64,000 bases of DNA from Halocynthiibacter sp. SDUM655004 (GTDB taxonomy: Bacteria > Pseudomonadota > Alphaproteobacteria > Rhodobacterales > Rhodobacteraceae), in assembly GCF_026015885.1 (NCBI RefSeq), contig NZ_JAPDUG010000001.1, forward strand, positions 806,001 through 870,000. The letters are read 5' to 3'. The translations under genes were made by a program, and so were the position numbers. Numbering within the stretch: the first letter of the stretch is position 1; each line of letters opens with the position of its first letter. The notes beneath the pieces were generated by a model. That model saw nothing but the letters and a program-made list of their open reading frames with translations, ran no database searches and was not told the origin of the DNA. Positions 10,247 to 19,482 of this stretch are shown in pieces.

Positions 10247-10265
10247 GGCGGTTATGGTCCAAATT

Positions 10266-10348
10266 AAGAAAGCCCCGATAATTGGGGCGCATAAGGTTTG
10301 ACGCGGCATAGCCCGTAAAAAGGACGATATTCAAGTTGTCCGTGGGCT
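10266..10348 (-). promoter_or_regulatory. Structured leader or trxB terminator upstream of the sulfurylase gene
   Basis: Read on the minus strand, an outer AGCCC/GGGCT stem with an inner GGAC/GTCC pairing spans 10348-10310. It is followed by GCCCC-AATTATC-GGGGC (10288-10272) and TTTCTT. The second hairpin looks like a weak terminator about 25 bases before the start codon. It may end the trxB transcript that enters from upstream, or act as an attenuator. It matched no riboswitch class I could recognise. Confidence 0.4.
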
Positions 10349-10507
10349 TTTTAGAAATTTTAGGCGGAAATCGTTCGAATTGCAGGGATTATGGGAAGAA
10401 TTTCCGAAAGTTGCAATTGTTCTGAAACCCGCTGAAGAAATAATTGGGTCTTTATGTGCTTGCGGCAGCGCTTGGCCCCCACAAGCGGGTTCATATGGCG
10501 TTAAAAT

Positions 10508-11467
<960 letters not shown>

Positions 11468-11708
11468 TCAAAATCTGTTACATGCGCGAATTTCGGCGCG
11501 GCCTTTTCAACGCGTCGCATACATATAGAGATGCGAAACCCTTCCGAAAACCCTTGAGTTTGCGAATGTCATGAGCGTTGTTTTTGTGTTGGTTTCGGTT
11601 CGATTGTTGCTGAGGTGTGAAATTTTATTGCGCGTAGCTGGCGGGTCGCGTACGATTGCGCAAGTTCACTGGCCTTGCGCCGTATTGCCCATATCTTCAG
11701 GAGTTGCC

Positions 11709-12209
11709 ATGCCCGTTGCCAAGCTCGACCCGATTGATCGCAAAATTCTTGCCGAGCTTCAGGCCGATGGTCGTATGACCAACGTGGAGCTTGCAAAACG
11801 CGTTGGTATTTCGGCGCCGCCGTGTTTGCGCCGCGTGCGTACGCTTGAGGATGAAGGCTATATTCGCGGCTATCACGCTGACGTTCATTCTCGTGCTTTG
11901 GGCTTTGAGGTGCTGGTCTTTGCGATGGTCGGGTTACAGTCTCAGGCCGAGTCTGATTTGGCCGCCTTTGAGGCGCTCTGTCAGGAGTGGCCGCTGGTGC
12001 GGGAGTGCCATATGCTGAACGGTGAGGTGGATTTTATCCTTAAATGCGCGGCGCCGGACCTCTCCACATTCCAGAGCTTTCTGACGGGCGAACTGCTCAA
12101 GGCACATAACGTAGCCAGCGTTAAAACATCCTTGGTTATTCGCGGTGCCAAAGATGAGCCGGGTGTTCCCTTTGAAGTCCTCGAAGAGCGTTTGGCGCGC
12201 GAGGCATAA
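11709..12209 (+). CDS. Lrp/AsnC family transcriptional regulator
   Basis: A 166-residue protein. The N-terminal winged helix (KLDPIDRKILAELQADGRMTN... LAKRVGIS) recognises DNA and the RAM/ACT-like effector domain covers about residues 70-150. The ATG at 11709 has CAGGAG six bases upstream; a longer frame from 11571 lacks family similarity. The type is close to leucine-responsive regulators next to trxB. Targets are unknown. The 262-bp divergent spacer to trxB shows no obvious repeat beyond AT-rich patches. Confidence 0.93.
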   Translation: MPVAKLDPIDRKILAELQADGRMTNVELAKRVGISAPPCLRRVRTLEDEGYIRGYHADVHSRALGFEVLVFAMVGLQSQAESDLAAFEALCQEWPLVRECHMLNGEVDFILKCAAPDLSTFQSFLTGELLKAHNVASVKTSLVIRGAKDEPGVPFEVLEERLAREA

Positions 12210-12236
12210 CGCCCCGCTTTGCGCAAACCCTATGCG

Positions 12237-13034
12237 TCAAGCTGCGGAATAGGCCGAGACACCCGCCTGCATTTCCTCGAAAGACAGTCGCGGTAAGCAT
12301 TGCGGGCCGAAATCACTCATCTTTTCCACATGCGGGAACATCTCGAGAAAGAGTTCTTCCATTTCGTGGGTCAGGCTCATCGCGGCGTCATCGCCCGGAT
12401 GATAGCTCTCAAGCTCAAGTCCGTTGATGCGGATGATGTGATGCTCGGCAAAGCCAATGTGATAAGTTTTGACGGGTGAAACAGGGGTGATGCCAATTAC
12501 GGTCTCGCTGTTCTCCATCGCACGGATCGGAGCGAGCACCTTACCCTTTGCGCGGTTATGCATTGGCATGCGCGCAGCAGGGCCGACCATCAGATCAGGC
12601 ATCGGACGACCAAGACCAAAGCTATCGGGCGCGATCCGAGTCAGTTTCCCCATCTCTTCGGCCTGATTGCCCGACATAACGAGGCGCTGTGGTACAATCA
12701 TTGTGCTGCCAATCCACAAAACTTCCTGAAAACCGTCGTCCACAGTTTGAACTTTGCATCCCGGTAGAAGGTCTTCAACGGAGGTCGGGCCGACATCTGT
12801 GTGAAGAATCCCGCCATGTGCAACAGCAGAGAAAGCCTCCTCAAACAAAGGCAAGGAGGGGGCGACTTTGGTGAAGTTGTCGATAAGCCCGTTCGGATCA
12901 AGGCAAGCGATCTCGAAGCGGCGCATCGGTGCGGAAGAACGAGGGTCCAGCCTATCAGGGCGTGGTCTTAATGCGGATTGTGTGGGTGTTCTAAGTCTCG
13001 CCGCGCTGGCAGACGCGGCATGATGGGGTCTCAT
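12237..13034 (-). CDS. Hint-like domain protein lacking the catalytic cysteine
   Basis: A 265-residue protein starting MRPHHAASASAARL, with GAGGAC eight bases upstream, which decides this start over 13094. Residues about 85-235 follow the Hint_2 pattern: GGILHT...VEDLLPGCKVQTVDDGFQEVLWIGS near the start and HHIIRINGLELES near the end. In active Hint domains the block opens with Cys followed by FTPGT. Here the position reads AFSAVAHGG and has no Cys, so self-splicing or autoproteolysis is unlikely. Role unknown; possibly a domain remnant kept for binding. Confidence 0.72.
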   Translation of the reverse strand: MRPHHAASASAARLRTPTQSALRPRPDRLDPRSSAPMRRFEIACLDPNGLIDNFTKVAPSLPLFEEAFSAVAHGGILHTDVGPTSVEDLLPGCKVQTVDDGFQEVLWIGSTMIVPQRLVMSGNQAEEMGKLTRIAPDSFGLGRPMPDLMVGPAARMPMHNRAKGKVLAPIRAMENSETVIGITPVSPVKTYHIGFAEHHIIRINGLELESYHPGDDAAMSLTHEMEELFLEMFPHVEKMSDFGPQCLPRLSFEEMQAGVSAYSAA

Positions 13035-13320
13035 AGTAACGTCCTCTCGAACATTAAATGTTGGCCCCCACCGAGGATTAGAAACACCTATCAATGTGTC
13101 AATTTTGAGGAGTAGCAGGAGAGTTCCTGTATTGTAAGTTATTCAACCAATAATGATGTTGTTGCGCGGATATTGTTTCCGGTCGAGCTTCAATATTTAC
13201 GGAATATGGCGTGCGCGCGGCGGGCTTGATGTCCGAATTTCCCAAGAATCAAAGGCTGGTCAGGCGTCAGAAGCCTGTTTCCAAAGTCGAGCCAATCAGG
13301 GATTCGACTGCAATATTGTT
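13035..13320. other. Intergenic region with inverted repeats between pgeF and the Hint-like gene
   Basis: No credible gene is seen. ATTCGACT (13302-13309) and AGTCGAAT (13324-13331) form an 8-bp inverted repeat spanning the pgeF stop codon, with the palindrome CAATATTG between the arms. CAGGC/GCCTG (13261-13277) forms a second hairpin. These may slow or end pgeF transcription, but no T tract follows on the minus strand. Confidence 0.4.
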
Positions 13321-14076
13321 TCAGAGTCGAATGCAGGAAATCAGACGCCCGTAATCGGCCTCTTTTTTATGGGTCGCGCGGCGGTAGGAATAAAACCGAT
13401 CCGCATCCGCATATGTGCAATGGCCGGTGTATTCTGCCTCGCCAATCCCTGCTTTTCGCAGGCAATAGAGGCCAAATCCAGGGAGGTTGAAATGCATCCG
13501 ATCATCTTGGCCTTGGGCGAAAAAGCGGCTGTATTCAACGTCATGAGACATGAACTCGTCAGAGAATTCCGGCCCGACTTCATAGGCTGCCTGACTGATG
13601 CAAGGGCCGATAACCGCAACCGTGTTGTCGCGGTCCGCACCGAGGGTCTCCATCGCATCAAGTGTTGCGTCTAAAACGCCGTTGAGCGCGCCCTTCCAAC
13701 CTGCGTGCGCCGCAGCAACGACGCCAGCGTCGTAATCGGCGAAAAGCACGGGTTGGCAATCTGCTGTGAGAATCGCGAGCGCAATATCCGGTGATTTGGT
13801 AACGATCGCGTCCGCCTTTGCCGGTGCGGGGCTGGCATCCTCGGCTATGTGAACATCGGCGGAATGCACTTGATGTACACCGCAGAGATGGCTTGTCGGA
13901 ACCTGCATAGCCTCCGCGACGCGCGCGCGGTTGATCGCAACGATATCAGCCTGATCGGACGATCCAGTGCCACAATTCAACCCTGCGAAAACGCCAGAAG
14001 ACGCGCCGCCTTTACGAGTGAAGAACCCGTGGCGCAGAGGGGCGAGGCTGTCACTTGTGAGGATTTCGAGCGTCAT
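13321..14076 (-). CDS. pgeF: Peptidoglycan editing factor, multicopper-laccase-fold family
   Basis: A 251-residue protein with the PgeF/YfiH (DUF152) motifs: GVHQVHSADV near residue 63, AHAGWKGALNGV near 120 and IGPCISQAAYEVG near 150. These supply the His-Cys-His metal site. In E. coli the homologue removes misincorporated serine from peptidoglycan precursors; related proteins show purine nucleoside phosphorylase or laccase activity. It is the last gene of an lgt-midA-pgeF operon and overlaps the methyltransferase by 4 bp. Cytosolic. Confidence 0.93.
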   Translation of the reverse strand: MTLEILTSDSLAPLRHGFFTRKGGASSGVFAGLNCGTGSSDQADIVAINRARVAEAMQVPTSHLCGVHQVHSADVHIAEDASPAPAKADAIVTKSPDIALAILTADCQPVLFADYDAGVVAAAHAGWKGALNGVLDATLDAMETLGADRDNTVAVIGPCISQAAYEVGPEFSDEFMSHDVEYSRFFAQGQDDRMHFNLPGFGLYCLRKAGIGEAEYTGHCTYADADRFYSYRRATHKKEADYGRLISCIRL

Positions 14077-15161
14077 GTTTGCAATCCGGGCGGCGGGCTG
14101 AATCGGCCGTCATAGAGGGCGAGTATCTTGAAGAGGTTCCCCATTTCATCGGGGTGGGTCAAGCGCCGATGTGCGGCGATGTGGTTTTCAAGCGCTTCGC
14201 CGGAAAGAGCCTGAGCCAATTGCTGCGCGCGGTGCGTAATCCCGAGGCGTTCAAGAAACACGCCCTGTGGAATCATTGCCGTGGCAGCGCAGGATGCGGC
14301 CCCTTGCACGGCATTTGCCAGAGCAGCGAAATCGACATGCGCGGTAAGATCGGCTTGGCCGGGTGTTGTAAGGGGCGATGTTTTCTTGTGGGATTTCACG
14401 GCTTGGAACGTATCGCCGTAGCTTGCCCAATCGCCATAATCGATAATGAGTGCAGCGCCGCCGTGATCAGAGATATGGGTGCCAATTTCGCTGGCGATGG
14501 CCTCGGCAGCGGCGCAAATCTCAACGAGTTGCCCTTGCTCGGTCTCGGCGAGCCGCCCTGAGAGAGCCGGGACTTCGGCTGGGTCACCAGCGCCAAATGC
14601 AAGCTTACCATCGACCAAGCCAACACGCCGCTCGCGCCATGCATCACCTTCATCGCGCAGGAATTGGCGAATGGGGAGGGCATCGAAAAATTCGTTTGCC
14701 ACAAGGAAAAGCGGCAGATCGGGCAGGGTAGAAAGCTGGTAGTGCCAGTCAATCTTGTGGCCGCTCAAAGCCTCGGCTTGCGCGGAACGGAGCGTATCTG
14801 ACGCCTCGATAAGATGAATGCGCGCTGCGGCGTGAAAACCTGGCACAGAGGCCGTGGCGCGCAGAATGTCGGCCATGAGTGTTCCACGACCGGGGCCAAG
14901 TTCGGCGAGGGCAAAGGGGGCGGGTGCACCATGATCAAGCCACGTCTGGGCAAGGCACAGGCCGATCAACTCGCCGAACATCTGCGAAATTTCCGGCGCT
15001 GTTGTGAAGTCTCCTGACGCGCCAAGCGGATCGCGTGTTGTGTAATATCCAAGCGTCGGATGAAGCAGGCACTCGCTCATGTAATCCGCGATTGTGAGCG
15101 GCCCGTTGGCGAGGATCCGCGCCTTTAAGTGCTCGGTCAGGTCTTTGGGCGTGTCGGTCAT
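14073..15161 (-). CDS. SAM-dependent methyltransferase, MidA/NDUFAF7 family
   Basis: A 362-residue protein with the class I SAM-binding motif (AELGPGRGTLMADIL) near residue 90 and the family block YYTTRDPLGASGDFTTAPEIS near 42. Mitochondrial NDUFAF7/MidA methylates an arginine of a complex I subunit (NDUFS2), and bacterial members are assumed to do likewise. The start at 15161 (MTDTPKDLTEHLK) overlaps the end of lgt by 4 bp, indicating coupling. An upstream frame to 15263 is rejected because it lies inside lgt. Confidence 0.93.
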   Translation of the reverse strand: MTDTPKDLTEHLKARILANGPLTIADYMSECLLHPTLGYYTTRDPLGASGDFTTAPEISQMFGELIGLCLAQTWLDHGAPAPFALAELGPGRGTLMADILRATASVPGFHAAARIHLIEASDTLRSAQAEALSGHKIDWHYQLSTLPDLPLFLVANEFFDALPIRQFLRDEGDAWRERRVGLVDGKLAFGAGDPAEVPALSGRLAETEQGQLVEICAAAEAIASEIGTHISDHGGAALIIDYGDWASYGDTFQAVKSHKKTSPLTTPGQADLTAHVDFAALANAVQGAASCAATAMIPQGVFLERLGITHRAQQLAQALSGEALENHIAAHRRLTHPDEMGNLFKILALYDGRFSPPPGLQT

Positions 15162-16075
15162 GCGCGCTCTTTCGAGGGAGCTTTGCGCATTGCATAAACG
15201 ATGAGCGCCACACCAACGAGGATCATCGGCACCGAAAGTTCTTGCCCGCGTGTGAGGCCCCACTCTCCGAGTTGAAGCGCATATCCGTTGGGGTTTGTCG
15301 CCGTTACAAATTGGCTGTCTGGCTGGCGGACAAATTCAACAACGAACCGCGCTGCGCCATATCCGATCAGGAAAACTCCAAACGTTAGGCCGGGCATCTT
15401 CAGGCTTTTCCGGCGGAAGACCAGCCAGAGCAGAAGCGCCCCCAATACCAAACCTTCAAGCGCGGCTTCATATAGTTGGCTTGGATGGCGGGCGCAGAAC
15501 CCACCAGCAATTTCACCAATGGTCCCCGGGCAATAATTCGCTTCCGACCCAGGAAAGATCACGCCCCAAGGAACGTCAGTTGGCCGACCCCAAAGCTCTG
15601 CATTGATGAAATTTGCAAGCCGTCCAAGCAGAAAGCCGATGGGTGCGGACATTGTCAGGACATCCGCGAGGTTGAGGCGGGGTGTGTTGTTGCGAATGGC
15701 GAATACCCAAGACACAACCACAACCCCAAGGAAGCCGCCGTGAAACGACATGCCGCCTTGCCAGAACATCAGAATTTCTTGTGGATTCGCGATGTAGTAT
15801 GCGGGCTGATAGAACAGGACATACCCAAGCCTCCCGCCCAGAACGACACCGATGATGATCCACGTTAGCAGGTCTTCGGCCTTGGCTGGCTCCATGATCG
15901 GGGTGTCATTCGGCCAAAGCGCAGGCCTCTTGAGTGCGGCCACGACCAACCGCCAAGCGATCAGGATGCCGACGATATAAGCCAATGCATACCAGCGCAG
16001 CGCGAGCGTGAACCCTCCGATTGAAAACGAAAAGAGTTCGGGCGAAATATCGGGGAATGGTAAAGCAGCCAGCAT
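15158..16075 (-). CDS. lgt: Prolipoprotein diacylglyceryl transferase
   Basis: A 305-residue inner-membrane protein with about seven membrane helices. It has the Lgt signature GRLANFINAELWGRPTDVPW, and HPSQLYEAALEG later. It attaches diacylglycerol to the lipobox cysteine of prelipoproteins, several of which are encoded in this window. The start at 16075 (MLAALPFPDISPELF) matches the family; an in-frame ATG at 16138 adds 21 polar residues and lacks a clear ribosome site. It heads the operon with the midA-like and pgeF genes. Confidence 0.95.
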   Translation of the reverse strand: MLAALPFPDISPELFSFSIGGFTLALRWYALAYIVGILIAWRLVVAALKRPALWPNDTPIMEPAKAEDLLTWIIIGVVLGGRLGYVLFYQPAYYIANPQEILMFWQGGMSFHGGFLGVVVVSWVFAIRNNTPRLNLADVLTMSAPIGFLLGRLANFINAELWGRPTDVPWGVIFPGSEANYCPGTIGEIAGGFCARHPSQLYEAALEGLVLGALLLWLVFRRKSLKMPGLTFGVFLIGYGAARFVVEFVRQPDSQFVTATNPNGYALQLGEWGLTRGQELSVPMILVGVALIVYAMRKAPSKERA

Positions 16076-16188
16076 GCGCCTATCTGCCTCGCTCAAATCG
16101 GGGAAGTCAAGCTTGCGATTTTGCGGAGTTGCCCCCATATAGTTTGCAACAGACAAATTTATTCGCAGCAGCCCGCTAAGGAGCACCC

Positions 16189-16497
16189 ATGCAGACGCGC
16201 AACAAGATTTTTGACGATATCTCGCAACTGATGACCAATGCCGTCGGCGTGGCACAAGGTGCGCGGGACGAAGCGGAAACTGCGATGAAGGGCTTTTTTG
16301 ACCGTTGGATGGCAGACCGCGATTTCGTGTCGCGCGAGGAGTTTGATGCGGTGCGCGCCATGGCGCAAAAAGCCCGCGAAGAGAACGAAGCCCTGAAGGC
16401 ACGTCTTGATGCGCTGGAGACTGTTCCAGCGAAAAAGCCTGCGGCTAAGAAAACAACGCGCAAGGCGGCTCCCAAAAAGGATTCGGACAAAGCGTAA
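16189..16497 (+). CDS. ubiK: UbiK/BMFP-family ubiquinone biosynthesis accessory factor
   Basis: A 102-residue protein. It has an amphipathic N-terminal helix (NKIFDDISQLMTNAVG), the family middle (FFDRWMADRDFVSREEFDAVRAM) and a coiled coil to about residue 82. The Lys/Ala-rich tail (AKKPAAKKTTRKAAPKK) is longer than in enterobacteria. E. coli UbiK assists the ubiquinone assembly complex under aerobic conditions. AAGGAG lies seven bases before the ATG. It is divergent from lgt and followed by a terminator. Confidence 0.85.
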   Translation: MQTRNKIFDDISQLMTNAVGVAQGARDEAETAMKGFFDRWMADRDFVSREEFDAVRAMAQKAREENEALKARLDALETVPAKKPAAKKTTRKAAPKKDSDKA

Positions 16498-16526
16498 CCG
16501 AATATCACCGCTATTTTGACTGTTTG

Positions 16527-16552
16527 AGGCGTCCTTTTCGGGCGCCTTTTGC
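16527..16552 (+). terminator. Rho-independent terminator after ubiK
   Basis: AGGCG-T-CC (16527-16534) pairs with GG-G-CGCCT (16540-16547) around a TTTTC loop, and four T follow. It lies 30 bp after the ubiK stop. Confidence 0.8.
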
Positions 16553-16616
16553 GTTTCTGGGCGACTCTCGCCGAATATGCGCAATATATAGCGTTTTTTG
16601 CGCCGTCATCGGCGCG

Positions 16617-16644
16617 TTATCCACAACTTATTGATATATCCACA
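16617..16644. promoter_or_regulatory. Two DnaA-box-like sites upstream of the YbjN gene
   Basis: TTATCCACA (16617-16625) is a perfect match to the DnaA box TTATNCACA. ATATCCACA (16636-16644) is a one-mismatch copy in the same orientation 19 bp downstream. They lie in an AT-rich stretch of the 279-bp gap between ubiK and the YbjN gene. An origin is unlikely because the neighbours are not replication genes, so a DnaA-regulated promoter is the more modest reading. Confidence 0.45.
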
Positions 16645-16776
16645 GATATTTTCCTTTACAGGGCCACCTCCATCGCACACCATATTTAGTGTAAGGGCAG
16701 GGTGCCTCCCCTTTAATTTGTGTAGGCGCCGAATACTTGCGGCAAACGCGGGCAGAACAACAATCGAGGCTGGGCA

Positions 16777-17280
16777 ATGTCACTCACGGAAGACTTTTTT
16801 GGCAGCGACGATATCCACCCGATTGATATGGTCGAAACCCTCGCGCAACATCATGCATGGGAGTTTGACCGCGTCGCCGACGACCAGATTGCAATGGCCG
16901 TTGAAGGGCAGTGGCGCACATATTCGATAACTCTGGCATGGTCCCCGCAGGATGAAACGCTTCGCCTGATTTGCACCTTCGAGATGGACCCGCCAGAGGA
17001 GAAGCTGCCGAAGTTCTTCGAGATGCTGAACCTTGTGAACGATGGCTGTTGGGCGGGCGCTTTCACCTATTGGCACGAGCAGCGGTTGATGGTCTATCGC
17101 TATGGTCTTGTCCTGTCGGGCGGGCAGCAAGCTGGCGTTGAGCAGATTGATACGCTGATCTCGGCGGCGGTCATGTCGTCCGAACGATATTACCCTGCAT
17201 TCCAACTGGTGAACTGGGGCAATCAATCGCCCGAAGAAGCGATGCAAGTTGCCATTGCAGAGGCTTACGGACGGGCCTAG
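16777..17280 (+). CDS. YbjN domain-containing protein
   Basis: A 167-residue protein of the YbjN superfamily (T3SS-chaperone-like fold). Visible pieces are the early DMVETLAQHHAWEFDRVADD and the central LRLICTFEMDPPEEKLPKFFEMLNLVND. Family members affect stress responses in several bacteria, but the molecular role is unclear. It has no signal peptide and no membrane segment, so it is cytosolic. It lies 32 bp before proC in the same direction, so co-transcription is likely. Two DnaA-box-like sites are about 130 bp upstream. Confidence 0.85.
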   Translation: MSLTEDFFGSDDIHPIDMVETLAQHHAWEFDRVADDQIAMAVEGQWRTYSITLAWSPQDETLRLICTFEMDPPEEKLPKFFEMLNLVNDGCWAGAFTYWHEQRLMVYRYGLVLSGGQQAGVEQIDTLISAAVMSSERYYPAFQLVNWGNQSPEEAMQVAIAEAYGRA

Positions 17281-17312
17281 TCTCTCTCGCGAACGTAAGA
17301 GGGAGAGCTTTC

Positions 17313-18119
17313 ATGCAAGAGATCAAAAGCCGCGGCATCGTCCTATTGGGATGTGGAAAGATGGGGTCTGCGATGCTTGCAGGGTGGCTTGAGAATGGCC
17401 TCACCGCGGATTCGGTTTGGATACTCGACCCAAATCCTTCGGACTGGGTCCAATCGCTTGGCGCACATGTAAACGAAGGCGTGCCAGAAAATCCGGCGGT
17501 GGTTTTGATCGCGGTTAAACCGCAAATGATGCAAGACGCGCTTCCAACTCTGAAACCTCTAGGGAATGGCGAGACACTGTTTGTTTCGGTTGCTGCAGGT
17601 TGCACCATTGCAAGTTATGAGGCGGTGTTGGGCGCACAAACACCAATCATTCGCGCGATGCCGAATACGCCCGCTGCAGTTGGGCGCGGAATAACTGCGC
17701 TTGTCGCCAATGCACACGCGAGTAGCGCGCAGCTCGATGCCGCAGACTCCCTGCTTGCGGCCGTGGGCCAAACGGTTCGCCTTGATGACGAAAGTCAGAT
17801 GGATGCGGTTACGGCGGTGTCTGGGTCTGGGCCAGCTTATGTATTCCACCTCATAGAAACGCTGGCAAAGGCGGGCGAGCTTGAAGGGCTGCCCCCTGAA
17901 TTGGCGATGAAGCTGGCCAAAGCAACCGTTGGCGGCGCTGGGCAACTGGCCGAAGACGCAAGCGAAACGCCAAGCGAGCTGCGTGTGAATGTGACCAGTC
18001 CAGCGGGAACAACTGCTGCTGCACTTGAGGTCTTGATGGATGAGGAAAGCGGGTTCCCCGATCTCCTTGCCCGCGCAGTCAAAGCTGCTGCTGACCGTAG
18101 TCGTGAGTTGGCGCAATGA
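17313..18119 (+). CDS. proC: Pyrroline-5-carboxylate reductase
   Basis: A 268-residue enzyme with the Rossmann motif GCGKMGSAMLAGW at residues 11-23. The C-terminal signature covers SGSGPAYVFHLIE and NVTSPAGTTAAALE. It reduces pyrroline-5-carboxylate to proline with NAD(P)H in the cytosol. The ATG at 17313 is preceded by AGAGGGAGAG. Its stop overlaps the start of the tRNA-binding protein gene by 4 bp. Confidence 0.96.
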   Translation: MQEIKSRGIVLLGCGKMGSAMLAGWLENGLTADSVWILDPNPSDWVQSLGAHVNEGVPENPAVVLIAVKPQMMQDALPTLKPLGNGETLFVSVAAGCTIASYEAVLGAQTPIIRAMPNTPAAVGRGITALVANAHASSAQLDAADSLLAAVGQTVRLDDESQMDAVTAVSGSGPAYVFHLIETLAKAGELEGLPPELAMKLAKATVGGAGQLAEDASETPSELRVNVTSPAGTTAAALEVLMDEESGFPDLLARAVKAAADRSRELAQ

Positions 18120-18457
18120 GCGAGGCCATCTCGTTTGACGACTTCCTCAAGGTCGATATTCGTAAAGGCACTGTTGTTAAGGCTGAACAGTTCCCAGAAG
18201 CGCGCAAGCCTGCGATCAAGATTTGGGTAGATTTTGGCGATGAGATTGGCATCAAGAAATCCAGCGCTCAGATCACGGTGCATTACAACCCGGATGCGTT
18301 GATCGGCAAAGAGGTGATGGCGGTGGTTAACTTTCCGCCGCGCCAAATCGGCAAATTCATGTCCGAAATCCTCGTTCTTGGTGTGCCGGATGAGGCTGGC
18401 GAAGTCGTTTTGATCGGGCCAGACCAAACAGTGCCCAACGGCGCAAGGCTCTTTTGA
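18116..18457 (+). CDS. CsaA-type tRNA-binding domain protein
   Basis: A 113-residue stand-alone EMAPII/tRNA-binding (OB-fold) domain: FLKVDIRKGTVVKAEQFPEARKPAIKI at the start, FPPRQIGKFMSEILVLGV in the middle, and a conserved end (VNG-like VPNGARLF). CsaA in Bacillus has been described as a chaperone and tRNA-binding homodimer. It is translationally coupled to proC by a 4-bp overlap, although no functional link between the two is known. Confidence 0.92.
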   Translation: MSEAISFDDFLKVDIRKGTVVKAEQFPEARKPAIKIWVDFGDEIGIKKSSAQITVHYNPDALIGKEVMAVVNFPPRQIGKFMSEILVLGVPDEAGEVVLIGPDQTVPNGARLF

Positions 18458-18525
18458 TATCTTTCGCGTTGCGGTAGCCTGCGCGCGACCCATAATAATA
18501 CCGCCCTATAACCTATAGGAATAAA

Positions 18526-19482
18526 ATGAAGAAAATCCTGATCACCCGTATCCTACCTGATAAAGTCCTTGATGCTGCACGCGCCAAATTTGATGTGACC
18601 GTGCGCGATGACGTTACTCCGCTGAATGTGAACGAAGCCGCCGATGCGCTTCAAACATACGACGGTATTCTACCCACGCTTGGCGATGCCTTCGACGCAA
18701 CTTGCTTTGAGCAAGCAGGCAAACCGCGCTGCAAGATTTTGGCGAACTTTGGTGTGGGGTATAACCATATCGATGCCACCGCTGCGGCAAAAGCGGGGGT
18801 TTTTGTCAGTAACACACCTGGGGCCGTGACGGACGCCACAGCCGACATCGCCATGACGCTGCTCTTGATGACCGCGCGGCGAGCTTCTGAAGGGGAGCGC
18901 ATCACCCGTGCTGGCGGTTGGAAGGGCTGGGGGCCCGTTCAGATGCTCGGCACACATGTTACCGGCAAGACGGTCGCGATCATCGGCATGGGCCGGATCG
19001 GCAAGGCCATCGCCAAACGCTGCCACTACGGCTTTGACATGAACGTTGTGTTCTACAACCGCTCAATTGTGCAAGAACCGGGTGTTCCTGCCGAACAGAT
19101 GCCAACGCTTGAAGCAGCACTTGGCGCTGCCGATTTTGTGGTTGTTGCTGTTCCTGGAAGCAAGGAAACGCATCACCTCATCGATGGCAATGCGTTCCGC
19201 GATATGAAATCGACGGGCATATTTATCAATATCTCCCGTGGGGACGTGGTTGATGAGCCTGCTTTGATTTCCGCTCTTCAGAACAAGGTGATCCACGCGG
19301 CGGGACTTGATGTGTACGAGCAGGAGCCGTTCGTTCCGGAGGCTTTGCGTGCTCTGGATAACGTAACGCTGTTGCCGCATCTTGGCACGGCGGCGCTCGA
19401 AGTGCGCGAAAACATGGGAATGATGGCGCTGGATAACCTGATTGCCGCGCTTGACGGCAAGGCGCCGCCCAACAAAGTCTAA
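18526..19482 (+). CDS. D-2-hydroxyacid dehydrogenase, glyoxylate/hydroxypyruvate reductase type
   Basis: A 318-residue protein with the D-isomer-specific dehydrogenase layout. NAD-binding GMGRIGKAIAKR is near residue 152, the substrate Arg lies in NISRGDVVDE near 240, and the catalytic Glu (QEPF) and His (LPHLGTA) follow. The type resembles GyaR-like glyoxylate or glycerate reductases. The ribosome site AGGAA is inside an inverted repeat CCTATA-ACC-TATAGG (18505-18519), which could affect initiation. The stop codon overlaps the stop of convergent tdk by 4 bp. Confidence 0.92.
   Translation: MKKILITRILPDKVLDAARAKFDVTVRDDVTPLNVNEAADALQTYDGILPTLGDAFDATCFEQAGKPRCKILANFGVGYNHIDATAAAKAGVFVSNTPGAVTDATADIAMTLLLMTARRASEGERITRAGGWKGWGPVQMLGTHVTGKTVAIIGMGRIGKAIAKRCHYGFDMNVVFYNRSIVQEPGVPAEQMPTLEAALGAADFVVVAVPGSKETHHLIDGNAFRDMKSTGIFINISRGDVVDEPALISALQNKVIHAAGLDVYEQEPFVPEALRALDNVTLLPHLGTAALEVRENMGMMALDNLIAALDGKAPPNKV

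Noticed and set aside
10365-10390. T-loop-like GTTCGAATT in the gap before the sulfurylase gene
   Set aside because: No acceptor or anticodon stem could be built around it, so it is not a tRNA.
10247-10507. A SAM or other sulfur riboswitch before the sulfurylase gene
   Set aside because: The hairpins do not match SAM-I, SAM-II, SAM-IV or SAM-V core sequences that I can recall. Left as an unnamed structured leader.
16617-16644. Replication origin at the two DnaA-box-like sites
   Set aside because: Two boxes are too few, no AT-rich unwinding element with further boxes follows, and dnaA, hemE or parAB are not nearby.
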